A DNA stretch of 64,000 nt, taken from positions 3,658,001 through 3,722,000 of the forward strand of contig CP109468.1 in assembly GCA_036227345.1 (NCBI GenBank), read 5' to 3'. Of the stretch, positions 42,207 through 51,919 are shown piece after piece. How positions within the stretch are numbered: position 1 is the first letter of the stretch; every line of letters begins with the position of its first letter. The stretch comes from Streptomyces sp. NBC_01463 (GTDB lineage: Bacteria; Actinomycetota; Actinomycetes; Streptomycetales; Streptomycetaceae). Under the pieces are notes generated by a model, which was given only the letters and a program-made list of their open reading frames with translations, searched no databases and was not told the DNA's origin. Made by a program: the position numbers and the translations under genes.

Positions 42207-43415
42207 ATGACCATGAGCCCCCAGGTGCCCGATCACGACGGGCCGCCTCCTGTCCGCTTCGCCTTCGACCGGTGGACGTGGAAGGAGATCGCGCATCTTC
42301 TCGCCAATCTTCCGATGGCCATCGCCGGTTTCGTCTACACCGTGCTGATGGTCTCCATCGGCGTGGGGCTGGCGATCACGGTGATCGGACTGCCCCTGCT
42401 CGCGCTGGGGCTCCAGGGCTCCCGGCTGCTGGGACGTGCCGAACGGGGCCGGGCGCGGGGGCTGCTCGGGCTGCGGATCGACGAGCCGAGCCCGCTGGCC
42501 CGGGTCCGCCGGGAGGAGGGGTTCTTCGCCTGGCTGTGGTCGAGCCTGAAGGACCCGGTGGGCTGGCGCGCGGCGCTGTACTCGTTCATGCGGCTTCCGT
42601 GGGGCGTGGTCACGTTCGCGGTGACGCTCGTGAGTCTCTTCGTCCTGTGGCCGGTACTCCCCTATACGGCGCGGTTCATGGCCAACGCCGACCGCGGCAT
42701 GGTGCGCGGGCTGCTCTCGCCCTCCGACGAGCTGGAACGCCGCATCGCCGAACTGGAGTCGGACCGGGGCGTCGTCGTCGACACCGCCGCCGCCGACCTG
42801 CGGCGCATCGAGCGCGATCTGCACGACGGCGCGCAGGCGCGGCTCGTCGCCCTCGCGATGGGGCTCGGTCTCGCCAAGGAGAAGCTGACCGACGACCCCG
42901 AGGCCGCGGCCCGCATGGTCGACGAGGCCCACGGCGAGGTCAAGGTCGCCCTCCAGGAACTGCGCGACCTGGCCCGCGGCATCCACCCCGCCGTCCTCAC
43001 CGACCGCGGACTCGACGCCGCACTCTCCGCCATCTCCTCGCGCTGCACGGTCCCCGTCACAGTGGGGGTGGATCTGCCCGGCCGGCCCGCACAGGCCATC
43101 GAGGGCATCGCCTACTTCACCGTCTCCGAACTGCTGCAGAACATCAGCAAGCACAGCGGGGCGCGTACGGCGTCCGTCGATGTGTGGCGGTCTGCGGACC
43201 GGCTGCTGATCCAGGTCTCCGACGACGGGCGGGGCGGGGCCTCGATGGACGGCGGTACGGGGATGGCGGGGCTCGCCGAGCGGCTGGACGCCGTCGACGG
43301 GCTGTTCGTCCTCGACTCCCCGGTCGGGGGCCCTACGACCGTCACCGCCGAGCTGCCCTGGCGCGACCGGGAGGACGAGAAGGACGCGGCCGCCGGCCGC
43401 ACGGCCAGGGCCTGA
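42207..43415 (+). CDS. Sensor histidine kinase (sensor domain + HisKA_3), copy 1
   Basis: This 402-residue kinase has four membrane segments in a Sensor-family N-terminal half (IAGFVYTVLMVSIGVGLAITVIGLPLLALGL and WGVVTFAVTLVSLFVLWPVLPY). The dimerisation/phosphoacceptor helix is RRIERDLHDGAQARLVAL, with the reactive His in DLHDG. The HATPase domain has LLQNISKHS and SDDGRGGA. It autophosphorylates and should pass phosphate to a LuxR-type regulator, probably the one downstream. It is divergent from nuoA. A neighbouring paralogue shares long identical DNA blocks. Confidence 0.9.
   Translation: MTMSPQVPDHDGPPPVRFAFDRWTWKEIAHLLANLPMAIAGFVYTVLMVSIGVGLAITVIGLPLLALGLQGSRLLGRAERGRARGLLGLRIDEPSPLARVRREEGFFAWLWSSLKDPVGWRAALYSFMRLPWGVVTFAVTLVSLFVLWPVLPYTARFMANADRGMVRGLLSPSDELERRIAELESDRGVVVDTAAADLRRIERDLHDGAQARLVALAMGLGLAKEKLTDDPEAAARMVDEAHGEVKVALQELRDLARGIHPAVLTDRGLDAALSAISSRCTVPVTVGVDLPGRPAQAIEGIAYFTVSELLQNISKHSGARTASVDVWRSADRLLIQVSDDGRGGASMDGGTGMAGLAERLDAVDGLFVLDSPVGGPTTVTAELPWRDREDEKDAAAGRTARA
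42753..43030 (+). repeat. DNA block shared between the two sensor kinase genes (copy 1)
   Basis: This stretch, covering the HisKA_3 region, matches 44444-44721 with only a few differences in the middle. Both flanks are identical: about 86 bases on the left and 149 bases (42882-43030) on the right. The surrounding gene parts differ strongly, including at third codon positions. Confidence 0.85.
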
Positions 43416-43559
43416 ACCGCGCCCGGCCACGCGCGGCGCCCAGGGGTAGGGAAAACCCCCGGTCGAAGAGGGAGACCGTCCTCATGGTGCGGGATCCGTC
43501 GGCACAGCACCCTTGAATCAGGCGCACGACCGCACGTCACCGCGCGAAGTTCGTGCAGA

Positions 43560-43642
43560 GCAACAGAAACAACTGAGCAGCACGGCAACAGCGCAACAGA
43601 GCAACAGAGCAAGTCAGCAGCACAGCAGCACAGCAAGTCAGC
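43560..43642 (+). repeat. CAACAG/CAGCA low-complexity leader
   Basis: An A- and C-rich run of short repeats (CAACAGAG, CAGCACAG, AAGTCAGC) lies in the 290-base gap before the second kinase. It is far less GC-rich than its surroundings and lacks strong pairing. It may be an unstructured 5' leader. Nothing else is seen in the gap apart from a short GC-rich stretch after the first kinase. Confidence 0.6.
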
Positions 43643-43708
43643 GGGCGCTCGGAAGCAGACCCAGAGAAGCAGCGGATACGACGGATGCAGCAGAAACGGA
43701 CGGAACCC

Positions 43709-45061
43709 ATGGCCACGGCATACGGACCGGACACACGGGACCATCAGCGGTCGGGCTCCGGATACGGGGAGCAGCCGGCGCGACACCGCGTCCCGGCCGT
43801 GCTGCGGGCCCCCTTCGAGGGCAGGACCTGGCGCGAGTTCGGCTATCTGATGCTCAGTCTGCCGATCAGCGTCGTGCTGTTCAGCTTCGCGATCACCATG
43901 ACCGCCGTGGGTGCCGGACTGCTCGTCACCTTCCTGGGGATCCCCGTCCTGGCCGCCGGGCTGGCCATGTGCCGCGGCTTCGGCGCGATGGAGCGGGCCA
44001 GGGCGCGCGGTCTGCTGAAGCTGGACGTGGCCGATCCGGCGCCGGTGCGGGGCCGGACCGGCGGTCTGATGTCCTGGGTCGGCGCGGTCCTGAAGAGCGG
44101 GGTGTCCTGGCGGCACCTGCTCTACGCGCTGCTGCACTTCCCGTGGGCGGTCTTCGCCTTCTGCGTCTCGCTGACCCTGTGGTCGTACGGCTGGGCGGCC
44201 CTCACGTACCCCTTGTACTCCTGGGTCTTCCCGGCCTACGTGGGTATCGACGGGGTGCAGCTGTACGGCGACGCCAATCACCAGGTCTATCTGGACTCGT
44301 CCGTCGAACTCACGCTGACCAGCGCCTTCGGTCTGGTCCTCGTCGTCGTCACGCCGTGGATCATCCGCGGTCTGGCCTCGGTGGACCGGCTGATGGTGAC
44401 CGGGCTGCTGGGCCCGTCGCGGCTGGCCTCGCGCGTCTCGGAGCTGGAGTCGGACCGGGGCGTCGTCGTCGACACCGCCGCCGCCGACCTGCGGCGCATC
44501 GAGCGCGATCTGCACGACGGCGCGCAGGCCCGGCTCGTCGCCCTCGCCATGGATCTGGGGCTGGCGAAGGACAAGCTGACCGACGACCCCGAGGCCGCGG
44601 CCCGCATGGTCGACGAGGCCCACGGCGAGGTCAAGGTCGCCCTCCAGGAACTGCGCGACCTGGCCCGCGGCATCCACCCCGCCGTCCTCACCGACCGCGG
44701 ACTCGACGCCGCACTCTCCGCTGTGGCCTCCCGCTGCACGGTGCCCGTCACGGTCGAGGTCGATCTGCCCGGCCGGCCGGCGCAGGCCATCGAGGGCATC
44801 GCGTACTTCACCGTCTCCGAGCTGCTGCAGAACGTCAGCAAGCACGCCCGCGCCACCCGCGCCACGGTCGACGTCTGGCGGTCGGCGGACCGGCTGATGC
44901 TCCAGGTCGCCGACAACGGACGCGGCGGGGCCGGCCAGGCGTCGGGCAGCGGTCTGGCCGGGCTGACCGAGCGGCTGGACGCCGTGGACGGGATCCTGGT
45001 CGTCGACTCCCCCGTGGGCGGCCCGACGAAGATCACGGCCGAGCTCCCGTGGCGCGGCTGA
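43709..45061 (+). CDS. Sensor histidine kinase (sensor domain + HisKA_3), copy 2
   Basis: This 450-residue paralogue of the preceding kinase has the same order: four-helix Sensor domain (YLMLSLPISVVLFSFAITMTAVGAGLLVTFLGIPVLAAGLAM, then WAVFAFCVSLTLWSY), HisKA_3 with DLHDGAQARL, and HATPase with LLQNVSKHA and DNGRGGA. Copy 2 has an extra extracellular-type loop with a GDANHQVYLD segment, suggesting a different signal. The ATG at 43709 follows GGACGG; an ATG 8 codons earlier is possible. A response regulator follows. Confidence 0.9.
   Translation: MATAYGPDTRDHQRSGSGYGEQPARHRVPAVLRAPFEGRTWREFGYLMLSLPISVVLFSFAITMTAVGAGLLVTFLGIPVLAAGLAMCRGFGAMERARARGLLKLDVADPAPVRGRTGGLMSWVGAVLKSGVSWRHLLYALLHFPWAVFAFCVSLTLWSYGWAALTYPLYSWVFPAYVGIDGVQLYGDANHQVYLDSSVELTLTSAFGLVLVVVTPWIIRGLASVDRLMVTGLLGPSRLASRVSELESDRGVVVDTAAADLRRIERDLHDGAQARLVALAMDLGLAKDKLTDDPEAAARMVDEAHGEVKVALQELRDLARGIHPAVLTDRGLDAALSAVASRCTVPVTVEVDLPGRPAQAIEGIAYFTVSELLQNVSKHARATRATVDVWRSADRLMLQVADNGRGGAGQASGSGLAGLTERLDAVDGILVVDSPVGGPTKITAELPWRG
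44444..44721 (+). repeat. DNA block shared between the two sensor kinase genes (copy 2)
   Basis: Partner of 42753-43030, offset by 1691 bases and in the same orientation. Confidence 0.85.
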
Positions 45062-45241
45062 TCGCCCTCCCGTACCCGGACGCCGGACGGACCCGTACAG
45101 CGGGCCGCCCGGCGTCCGGCGTTCCGCGCCGGGCCGGTCGCGTGACGACTCAACCCTGCGAACGTGCGCGACGTCCCTGCCGATACTGGGATGCTGGACG
45201 GCATACGGGTGGGAACAGCGAGCAGTGGGGGATTCAGCGTC

Positions 45242-45916
45242 GTGGTGGAGGACAGAGTGCGCGTGGTCATCGCCGAGGATTCGGTACTGCTCCGGGAGGG
45301 ACTCACCCGGCTGCTGACGGATCTCGGGCATGACGTCGTGGCGGGGGTCGGTGACGCGGAGGCCCTGATCAAGACGGTGGGTGACCTCGCCGGGCAGGAC
45401 GCGCTGCCCGATGTGGTGGTCGCCGATGTGCGGATGCCGCCGACCCACACCGACGAGGGGGTGCGGGCCGCGGTGCGGTTGCGCAAGGAGTACCCGGGGA
45501 TCGGGGTGCTGGTCCTTTCGCAGTACGTCGAGGAGCAGTACGCCACCGAGCTGCTGGCCGGGTCCAGCCGGGGCGTCGGCTATCTGCTGAAGGACCGGGT
45601 CGCCGAGGTCCGTGAGTTCGTCGACGCGGTGGTCCGGGTGGCGCAGGGCGGCACGGCGCTGGATCCGGAGGTGGTGGCGCAGCTGCTGGGCCGGAGCCGT
45701 AAGCAGGACGTGCTGGCAGGGCTGACGCCGCGTGAGCGCGAGGTGCTCGGTCTGATGGCGGAGGGGCGGACGAACTCGGCGGTGGCGCGGCAGCTCGTGG
45801 TGAGCGACGGCGCGGTGGAGAAGCACGTCAGCAACATCTTCCTGAAGCTGGGGCTCTCCCCCAGCGACGGCGACCACCGGCGCGTCCTGGCCGTCCTGAC
45901 CTATCTGAACTCCTGA
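45242..45916 (+). CDS. NarL/LuxR family response regulator
   Basis: This 224-residue regulator has a receiver domain (acidic pair in VVIAEDS, phosphoacceptor Asp in [10 protein letters not shown], Lys in GYLLKDR). A C-terminal LuxR helix-turn-helix follows ([43 protein letters not shown]). GTG at 45242 is preferred after GGGGGATT; an upstream ATG at 45191 gives an unlikely extension. It lies directly after two kinases of the cognate type and probably serves one or both. Confidence 0.9.
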   Translation: MVEDRVRVVIAEDSVLLREGLTRLLTDLGHDVVAGVGDAEALIKTVGDLAGQDALPDVVVADVRMPPTHTDEGVRAAVRLRKEYPGIGVLVLSQYVEEQYATELLAGSSRGVGYLLKDRVAEVREFVDAVVRVAQGGTALDPEVVAQLLGRSRKQDVLAGLTPREREVLGLMAEGRTNSAVARQLVVSDGAVEKHVSNIFLKLGLSPSDGDHRRVLAVLTYLNS

Positions 45917-45934
45917 CGCCGCGCGTGATGACGC

Positions 45935-45969
45935 CCGCTATTATCTGACGGGTAGTCAGGTAATAGCGG
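45935..45969. promoter_or_regulatory. Long AT-rich inverted repeat before the kor genes
   Basis: CCGCTATTATCTGAC (45935-45949) and GTCAGGTAATAGCGG (45955-45969) pair in 14 of 15 positions around GGGTA. It begins 19 bases after the response regulator stop and 281 bases before korA. The TGAC-n-GTCA core is typical of TetR-class operators, but it could also be a terminator. The rest of the 300-base gap up to korA shows no ORF or further repeat. Confidence 0.6.
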
Positions 45970-46215
45970 TGCCGGGGACCGGGAACGGCCCGAAGAGGCG
46001 GAACGGGAGATTCCCTCCCGGGTGTCTCCAGCGAAGATCCGCCGATGGGCCGGGCGGCTGGTGAATCATGACGGAACAGCGCCGAAAAGCGTCTCAAAAC
46101 GCCGTCCAATATGCGATCGGCCACAGGAAGGCGACCCTTACAGACGTAGGGTGGGGCTCGGGACCGCCGGCGGGCCGGATGGTTCCGAGTTGCCGCGCCG
46201 AGGGAGGTCCAGTAA

Positions 46216-48160
46216 GTGACCAGCCAGGTCAGTAGCCCAGCCGATCAGGCCGATGAGGCCAGTGAGGCGCTCGTAGGGGGACAGCGTGCCCCCCAGTCCG
46301 CAGCAGGCACCGGCGAGAAAGAGATCCGTCGTCTGGATCGGGTGATCATCCGTTTCGCGGGTGACTCCGGGGACGGTATGCAGCTCACGGGTGACCGTTT
46401 CACTTCGGAGACCGCGTCCTTCGGGAACGATCTCTCCACGCTGCCGAACTTCCCCGCCGAGATCCGAGCGCCCGCAGGAACCCTGCCGGGCGTCTCCTCC
46501 TTCCAGCTCCACTTCGCCGACCACGACATCCTCACCCCCGGCGACGCCCCCAACGTCCTGGTCGCCATGAACCCCGCCGCACTACGGGCCAACATCGCCG
46601 ACGTACCACGCGGCGCCGAAATCATCGTCAACACCGACGAGTTCACCAAACGCCCCATGGCAAAAGTCGGCTACGACACCAGCCCGCTGGAAGACGGGTC
46701 CCTGGAGGCCTACAACGTCCACCCGGTGCCACTGACCACCCTCACGATCGAGGCACTGAAGGAGTTCGGGCTCTCCCGCAAGGAAGCCGAACGCTCGAAG
46801 AACATGTTCGCGCTCGGACTCCTCTCCTGGATGTACCACCGCCCCACCGAAGGCACCGAGACGTTCCTGCGCGCCAAGTTCGCCAAGAAGCCACAGATCG
46901 CCGAAGCCAACGTCACCGCGTTCCGCGCCGGCTGGAACTTCGGCGAGACGACCGAGGACTTCGCCGTCTCCTACGAGGTCGCACCCGCCACCCAGGCCTT
47001 CCCCACCGGCACGTACCGCAATATCTCGGGGAACCTCGCCCTGTCCTACGGCCTGATCGCCGCCGGCCGACAGGCCGACCTGCCCGTCTACCTGGGGTCC
47101 TACCCGATCACTCCGGCGTCCGACATCCTGCACGAACTCAGCAAGCACAAGAACTTCGGCATCCGCACCTTCCAGGCCGAGGACGAGATCGCCGGCATCG
47201 GCGCCGCACTCGGTGCGGCCTTCGGCGGAGCGCTCGGAGTCACCACCACCTCCGGGCCCGGGGTCGCCCTCAAGTCCGAGACCATCGGCCTCGCCGTCTC
47301 TCTCGAACTGCCGCTCCTCATCATTGATATCCAGCGGGGCGGGCCTTCCACGGGGCTGCCGACCAAGACCGAGCAGGCCGACCTCCTCCAGGCCATGTAC
47401 GGGCGCAACGGCGAGGCACCGGTGCCCATCGTCGCGCCGAAGACCCCGGCCGACTGCTTCGACGCGGCACTCGACGCCGCCCGGATCGCCCTGACCTACC
47501 GCACCCCGGTCTTCCTCCTGTCCGACGGCTACCTCGCCAACGGATCCGAGCCCTGGCGCATCCCGGAGACCGACAGCCTCCCCGACCTGCGCGTCCAGTT
47601 CGCCGGCGGACCCAACCACGAACTGGCCGACGGCACCGAGGTGTTCTGGCCCTACAAGCGCGACCCACAAACCCTCGCCCGCCCCTGGGCCGTCCCCGGC
47701 ACCCCCGGCCTCGAACACCGCATCGGCGGCATCGAGAAACAAGACGGCACAGGCAACATCTCCTACGACCCCGCCAACCACGACTTCATGGTCCGCACCC
47801 GACAGGCCAAGGTGGACGGCATCGAGGTCCCGGACCTGGAAGTCGACGACCCGGCGGAGGCGAAGACGCTGGTGCTGGGGTGGGGATCGACGTATGGCCC
47901 CATCACCGCTGCCGTGCGGCGGCTCCGGGCCGCGGGACGGCCGATCGCGCAGGCTCATCTGCGGCATCTCAACCCGTTCCCGCGGAATCTCGGCGAGGTG
48001 CTGAAGCGTTACGACAAGGTGGTCGTCCCGGAGATGAACCTCGGGCAGCTGGCCATGCTTATCCGGGCCAAGTACCTGGTGGACGCACACAGTTACAACC
48101 AGGTCAACGGCATGCCGTTCAAGGCCGAGCAGCTTGCGACGGCCCTCGAGGAGGCCATTG

Positions 48161-48168
<8 letters not shown>
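46216..48168 (+). CDS. korA: 2-oxoacid:ferredoxin oxidoreductase, alpha (gamma-alpha fused) subunit
   Basis: This 650-residue subunit begins with the gamma-type domain (VIIRFAGDSGDGMQLTGDRF) and continues with the pyrimidine-binding domain (YLGSYPITPASDILHELSKHKNFGIRTFQAEDEIAGIGAALGAAFGG). This fused order is typical of 2-oxoglutarate:ferredoxin oxidoreductase KorA. With KorB it oxidises a 2-oxoacid with CoA and reduces ferredoxin. GTG at 46216 follows GGGAGG. It overlaps korB by 8 bases. Substrate (2-oxoglutarate or pyruvate) is not fixed by sequence. Confidence 0.92.
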
Positions 48169-49219
<1,051 letters not shown>

Positions 49220-49239
49220 CACCGGCCCGTCGCGCCTCG

Positions 49240-49285
49240 ATGCGTCGGCCGTGCCCGTCACGGGCACGGCCGACGCATCTTCGTT
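49240..49285 (+). terminator. Terminator after korAB
   Basis: Near-perfect 19-bp arms (49240-49258 with 49260-49278) form a long hairpin, followed by CTTCGTTTT. It starts 20 bases after the korB stop. Confidence 0.85.
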
Positions 49286-49304
49286 TTCGCGTGGCGGCGC
49301 GTGC

Positions 49305-49691
49305 CTACGCGTCCTGCTTCTGCCCGTCGTACGCCGTGCGCGCCGCGTCCACCGCGTCCAGGCTCCGCTCCGACCAGCGCGCCAGCGCCCACACCTGCTC
49401 GGCGGCCTCCCGGCCGAGCGCGGTGAGGCTGTAGTCGACCCGCGGCGGGATCACCGGCTTGGCGTCCCGGTCCACGAAGCCGTCGCGCTCCAGCGTCCGG
49501 AGTGTCTGCGCCAGCATCTTCTCGCTGACCCCGCCGACCTCGCGGCGCAGCTCGCTGAAGCGGTACGAGCGCTCCAGCAGGGCGGCCAGTACGAGGACAC
49601 CCCAGCGGCTGGTGACGTGTTCCAGCACCAGCCGGGACGGGCACATGGGCTCCCGCACATCGGGCCGTCGCTCCAGGTTCCTTACGCTCAT
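49305..49691 (-). CDS. HxlR family winged-helix regulator
   Basis: This 128-residue HxlR protein has CPSRLVLEHVTSRWGVLVLAALLERSYRFSELRREVGGVSEKMLAQTLRTLERDGFVDR, including the N-terminal redox-type Cys. It is divergent from a quinone-oxidoreductase-like SDR, mirroring the ytfH/ytfG pair of E. coli. It likely senses electrophiles or quinones and controls that gene through the inverted repeat just before its own start. Confidence 0.9.
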   Translation of the reverse strand: MSVRNLERRPDVREPMCPSRLVLEHVTSRWGVLVLAALLERSYRFSELRREVGGVSEKMLAQTLRTLERDGFVDRDAKPVIPPRVDYSLTALGREAAEQVWALARWSERSLDAVDAARTAYDGQKQDA

Positions 49692-49694
49692 ACC

Positions 49695-49719
49695 AGTACC
49701 TTACTTCAAAGTGGGTACT
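49695..49719. promoter_or_regulatory. Candidate HxlR operator
   Basis: AGTACCTTACTT and AAAGTGGGTACT form an inverted repeat with 10 of 12 matches around one central base, 4 bases before the HxlR start. A related half AAGGTGAGTACC follows at about 49743-49754. Confidence 0.6.
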
Positions 49720-49801
49720 TTCTTTTGGTTAGCGCCACCCTTAAGGTGAGTACCAGAACGCACGAACAGGAACATGAGCATCTAAAGAGGAGAAACACCC
49801 C

Positions 49802-50662
49802 ATGAGCATCGTCGTCACCGGAGCCACCGGAGCCCTCGGCCGCCTCGTCGTCGAGCAGCTGCTGACCACCGTCCCCGCGAGCGGCATCGCCGCCGTCGTC
49901 CGCGACAAGGAGAAGGCGGCCGCTCTCGCCGCCCGCGGCGTGGAGCTCCGGATCGCCGACTACAGCCACCCCGAGACGCTGGCCGGCGCCTTCCGGGCCG
50001 GCGACCGGGTGCTGCTCATCTCGGGCAGCGAGGTCGGCAGCCGCGTCGCGCAGCACTCCGCGGTCATCGACGCGGCCAAGGCGGCGGGCGTGGCACAGCT
50101 CGCGTACACCGGCATCCTGGGCGGCCCGGACGCGGACTTCGTGCTGGCCGACGAGCACAAGGTGACCGAGCAGCTGATCCTCGACTCCGGCCTTCCCCAC
50201 ACCTTCCTGCGCAACGGCTGGTACACGGAGAACTACACCGCGAACCTGGCGCCCGTCCTGGCGCACGGCGCCGTCGTGGGCAACGCGGGCGACGGCAGGA
50301 TCGCCTCCGCCACCCGGGCCGACTACGCGGCCGCGGCCGCCGCCGTCCTGACCGGCGAGGGCCACCTCGGCAAGGCCTACGAGCTGAGCGGCGATGTCGC
50401 CTGGTCGCTGACGGAGTACGCGGCGGTGATCGCCGAGGCGTCCGGCAAGGAGATCATCCACAACGACGTACCGGCCGCCGTGCACCAGGAGATCCTGGTC
50501 GGCGCCGGTGTGCCCGAGGGCTTCGCGGCGGTCCTCACCGATGTGGACGAGGCGATCCGGCGCGGGCTGCTGGCCCACTCCAACGGCGACCTGGCCCGGC
50601 TGATCGGCCGCCCCACGACCCCGCTGGCGGAGACCGTCGCCGCCGCGGTCGCCGCCCAGTAA
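49802..50662 (+). CDS. NAD(P)H-binding, QorB/YtfG-like quinone oxidoreductase
   Basis: This 286-residue NmrA-type SDR begins MSIVVTGATGALGRLVVEQLL. It has the RVLLISGSEVGSR and LRNGWYTENY segments of the NAD(P)H:quinone oxidoreductase 2 (YtfG) family, which reduces quinones without flavin. AGAGGAG precedes the ATG. Divergence from an HxlR gene supports a role in quinone or electrophile defence. The 200 bases after it hold GC-rich CCCCGCA repeats and no gene. Confidence 0.86.
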   Translation: MSIVVTGATGALGRLVVEQLLTTVPASGIAAVVRDKEKAAALAARGVELRIADYSHPETLAGAFRAGDRVLLISGSEVGSRVAQHSAVIDAAKAAGVAQLAYTGILGGPDADFVLADEHKVTEQLILDSGLPHTFLRNGWYTENYTANLAPVLAHGAVVGNAGDGRIASATRADYAAAAAAVLTGEGHLGKAYELSGDVAWSLTEYAAVIAEASGKEIIHNDVPAAVHQEILVGAGVPEGFAAVLTDVDEAIRRGLLAHSNGDLARLIGRPTTPLAETVAAAVAAQ

Positions 50663-50864
50663 CTCGCGCAGGCCACCCGGCAGGGCGCACCGACCGCGCA
50701 AGTCCCGCAGGCCCCGCAAGCTCCGGCGGCCCCGCAGGCGCCGCAGAACTGGATCCGGCCCGGTGTCATGACCGTCTGGCGATACGGCAATGACACCGGG
50801 CTCCGTCGGCGCTACCTTCATCTGGTCGGCGGAGCCGTCGGCGGACACCTGCCAGGAGGGGCCC

Positions 50865-51857
50865 GTGCAAGGGAAGAACGAACAGCGGGCGGGGCTCCTG
50901 TCCGGCATCGCCGCCTACGGCCTGTGGGGGGTCGTCCCTCTCTTCTGGCCGCTGCTGAAGCCGTCCGGCGCGATCGAGATCCTGGCCCACCGCATGGTCT
51001 GGTCGCTCGGCGTCGTCGCCATCGCCCTGCTGGCGCTGCGGCGCTGGTCCTGGATCGGCGAACTGGTGCGGCAGCCGCGGAAGCTGGCGCTGATCACCGT
51101 CGCCGCGGCCGTGATCACCGTCAACTGGGGCCTGTACATCTGGTCGGTGAACAACGGTCACGTCGTCGAGGCGTCGCTCGGATACTTCATCAACCCGCTG
51201 GTCACCATCGCCATGGGGGTCCTCCTCCTCGGCGAACGGCTGCGCCCGGTGCAGTGGGTGGCGGTCGGCACCGGCGTGGCGGCCGTGCTGGTGCTGGCGA
51301 TCGGGTACGGGCAGCCGCCGTGGATCTCGCTGGTCCTGGCGTTCTCCTTCGCGACGTACGGCCTGGTGAAGAAGAAGGTCAACATGGGCGGCCTGGAGTC
51401 GCTCACGGCCGAGACCGCGGTGCTGTTCGTGCCCGCCCTCGGCTATCTGGTGTGGCTGGGGACGCAGGGCGATTCGACGTTCACCTCGGAGGGCGCCGGC
51501 CATGCGGCCCTGCTGGCCGGGACGGGGCTGGTGACGGCCGTTCCGCTGATCCTGTTCGGCGCGGCCGCGATCCGCGTCCCGCTCTCCACGCTCGGCCTGC
51601 TGCAGTACCTGGCGCCGGTCTTCCAGTTCATCCTGGGCATCCTGTACTTCCACGAGGCGATGCCCGCCGAGCGCTGGGCCGGATTCGGCCTGGTCTGGCT
51701 GGCCCTCACGCTGCTGACCTGGGACGCGCTGCGGACGTCGCGGCGCACCAGGGCCCAGGCGCTGGCCGCCCGGCTGGCCGCGGCCATCCCGGCCACTCCG
51801 GCCACCTCGGCCGCCCCGCCCGGGACCGGGGATCCCGCGTCTAAAATTATTACCTAG
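50865..51857 (+). CDS. rarD: EamA-family permease RarD
   Basis: This 330-residue protein has ten membrane helices in two EamA repeats. GIAAYGLWGVVPLFWPLLKPSGAIEILAHRMVWSL at the start and VNWGLYIWSVNNGHVVEASLGYFINPLVTIAMGVLLLGERL are RarD hallmarks. It probably transports a small metabolite out of the cell; RarD was named for chloramphenicol sensitivity. GTG at 50865 follows AGGAGGG; earlier starts add an unlikely N-terminus. Monocistronic. Confidence 0.92.
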   Translation: MQGKNEQRAGLLSGIAAYGLWGVVPLFWPLLKPSGAIEILAHRMVWSLGVVAIALLALRRWSWIGELVRQPRKLALITVAAAVITVNWGLYIWSVNNGHVVEASLGYFINPLVTIAMGVLLLGERLRPVQWVAVGTGVAAVLVLAIGYGQPPWISLVLAFSFATYGLVKKKVNMGGLESLTAETAVLFVPALGYLVWLGTQGDSTFTSEGAGHAALLAGTGLVTAVPLILFGAAAIRVPLSTLGLLQYLAPVFQFILGILYFHEAMPAERWAGFGLVWLALTLLTWDALRTSRRTRAQALAARLAAAIPATPATSAAPPGTGDPASKIIT

Positions 51858-51869
51858 TTGCTTTTCTTA

Positions 51870-51911
51870 CTCGGTTGCGTTTCTCTTGAGGTCCACGGAA
51901 GCGCAACCGAG
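51870..51911. promoter_or_regulatory. Inverted repeat before the flavin monooxygenase
   Basis: CTCGGTTGCG (51870-51879) and CGCAACCGAG (51902-51911) are perfect 10-bp arms with a 22-base spacer. The second arm overlaps the ribosome site of the monooxygenase. A related TAGTTGC lies just upstream at about 51855. Operator for an unlinked regulator, or a translation-blocking hairpin. Confidence 0.5.
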
Positions 51912-51919
51912 GAGTACGC

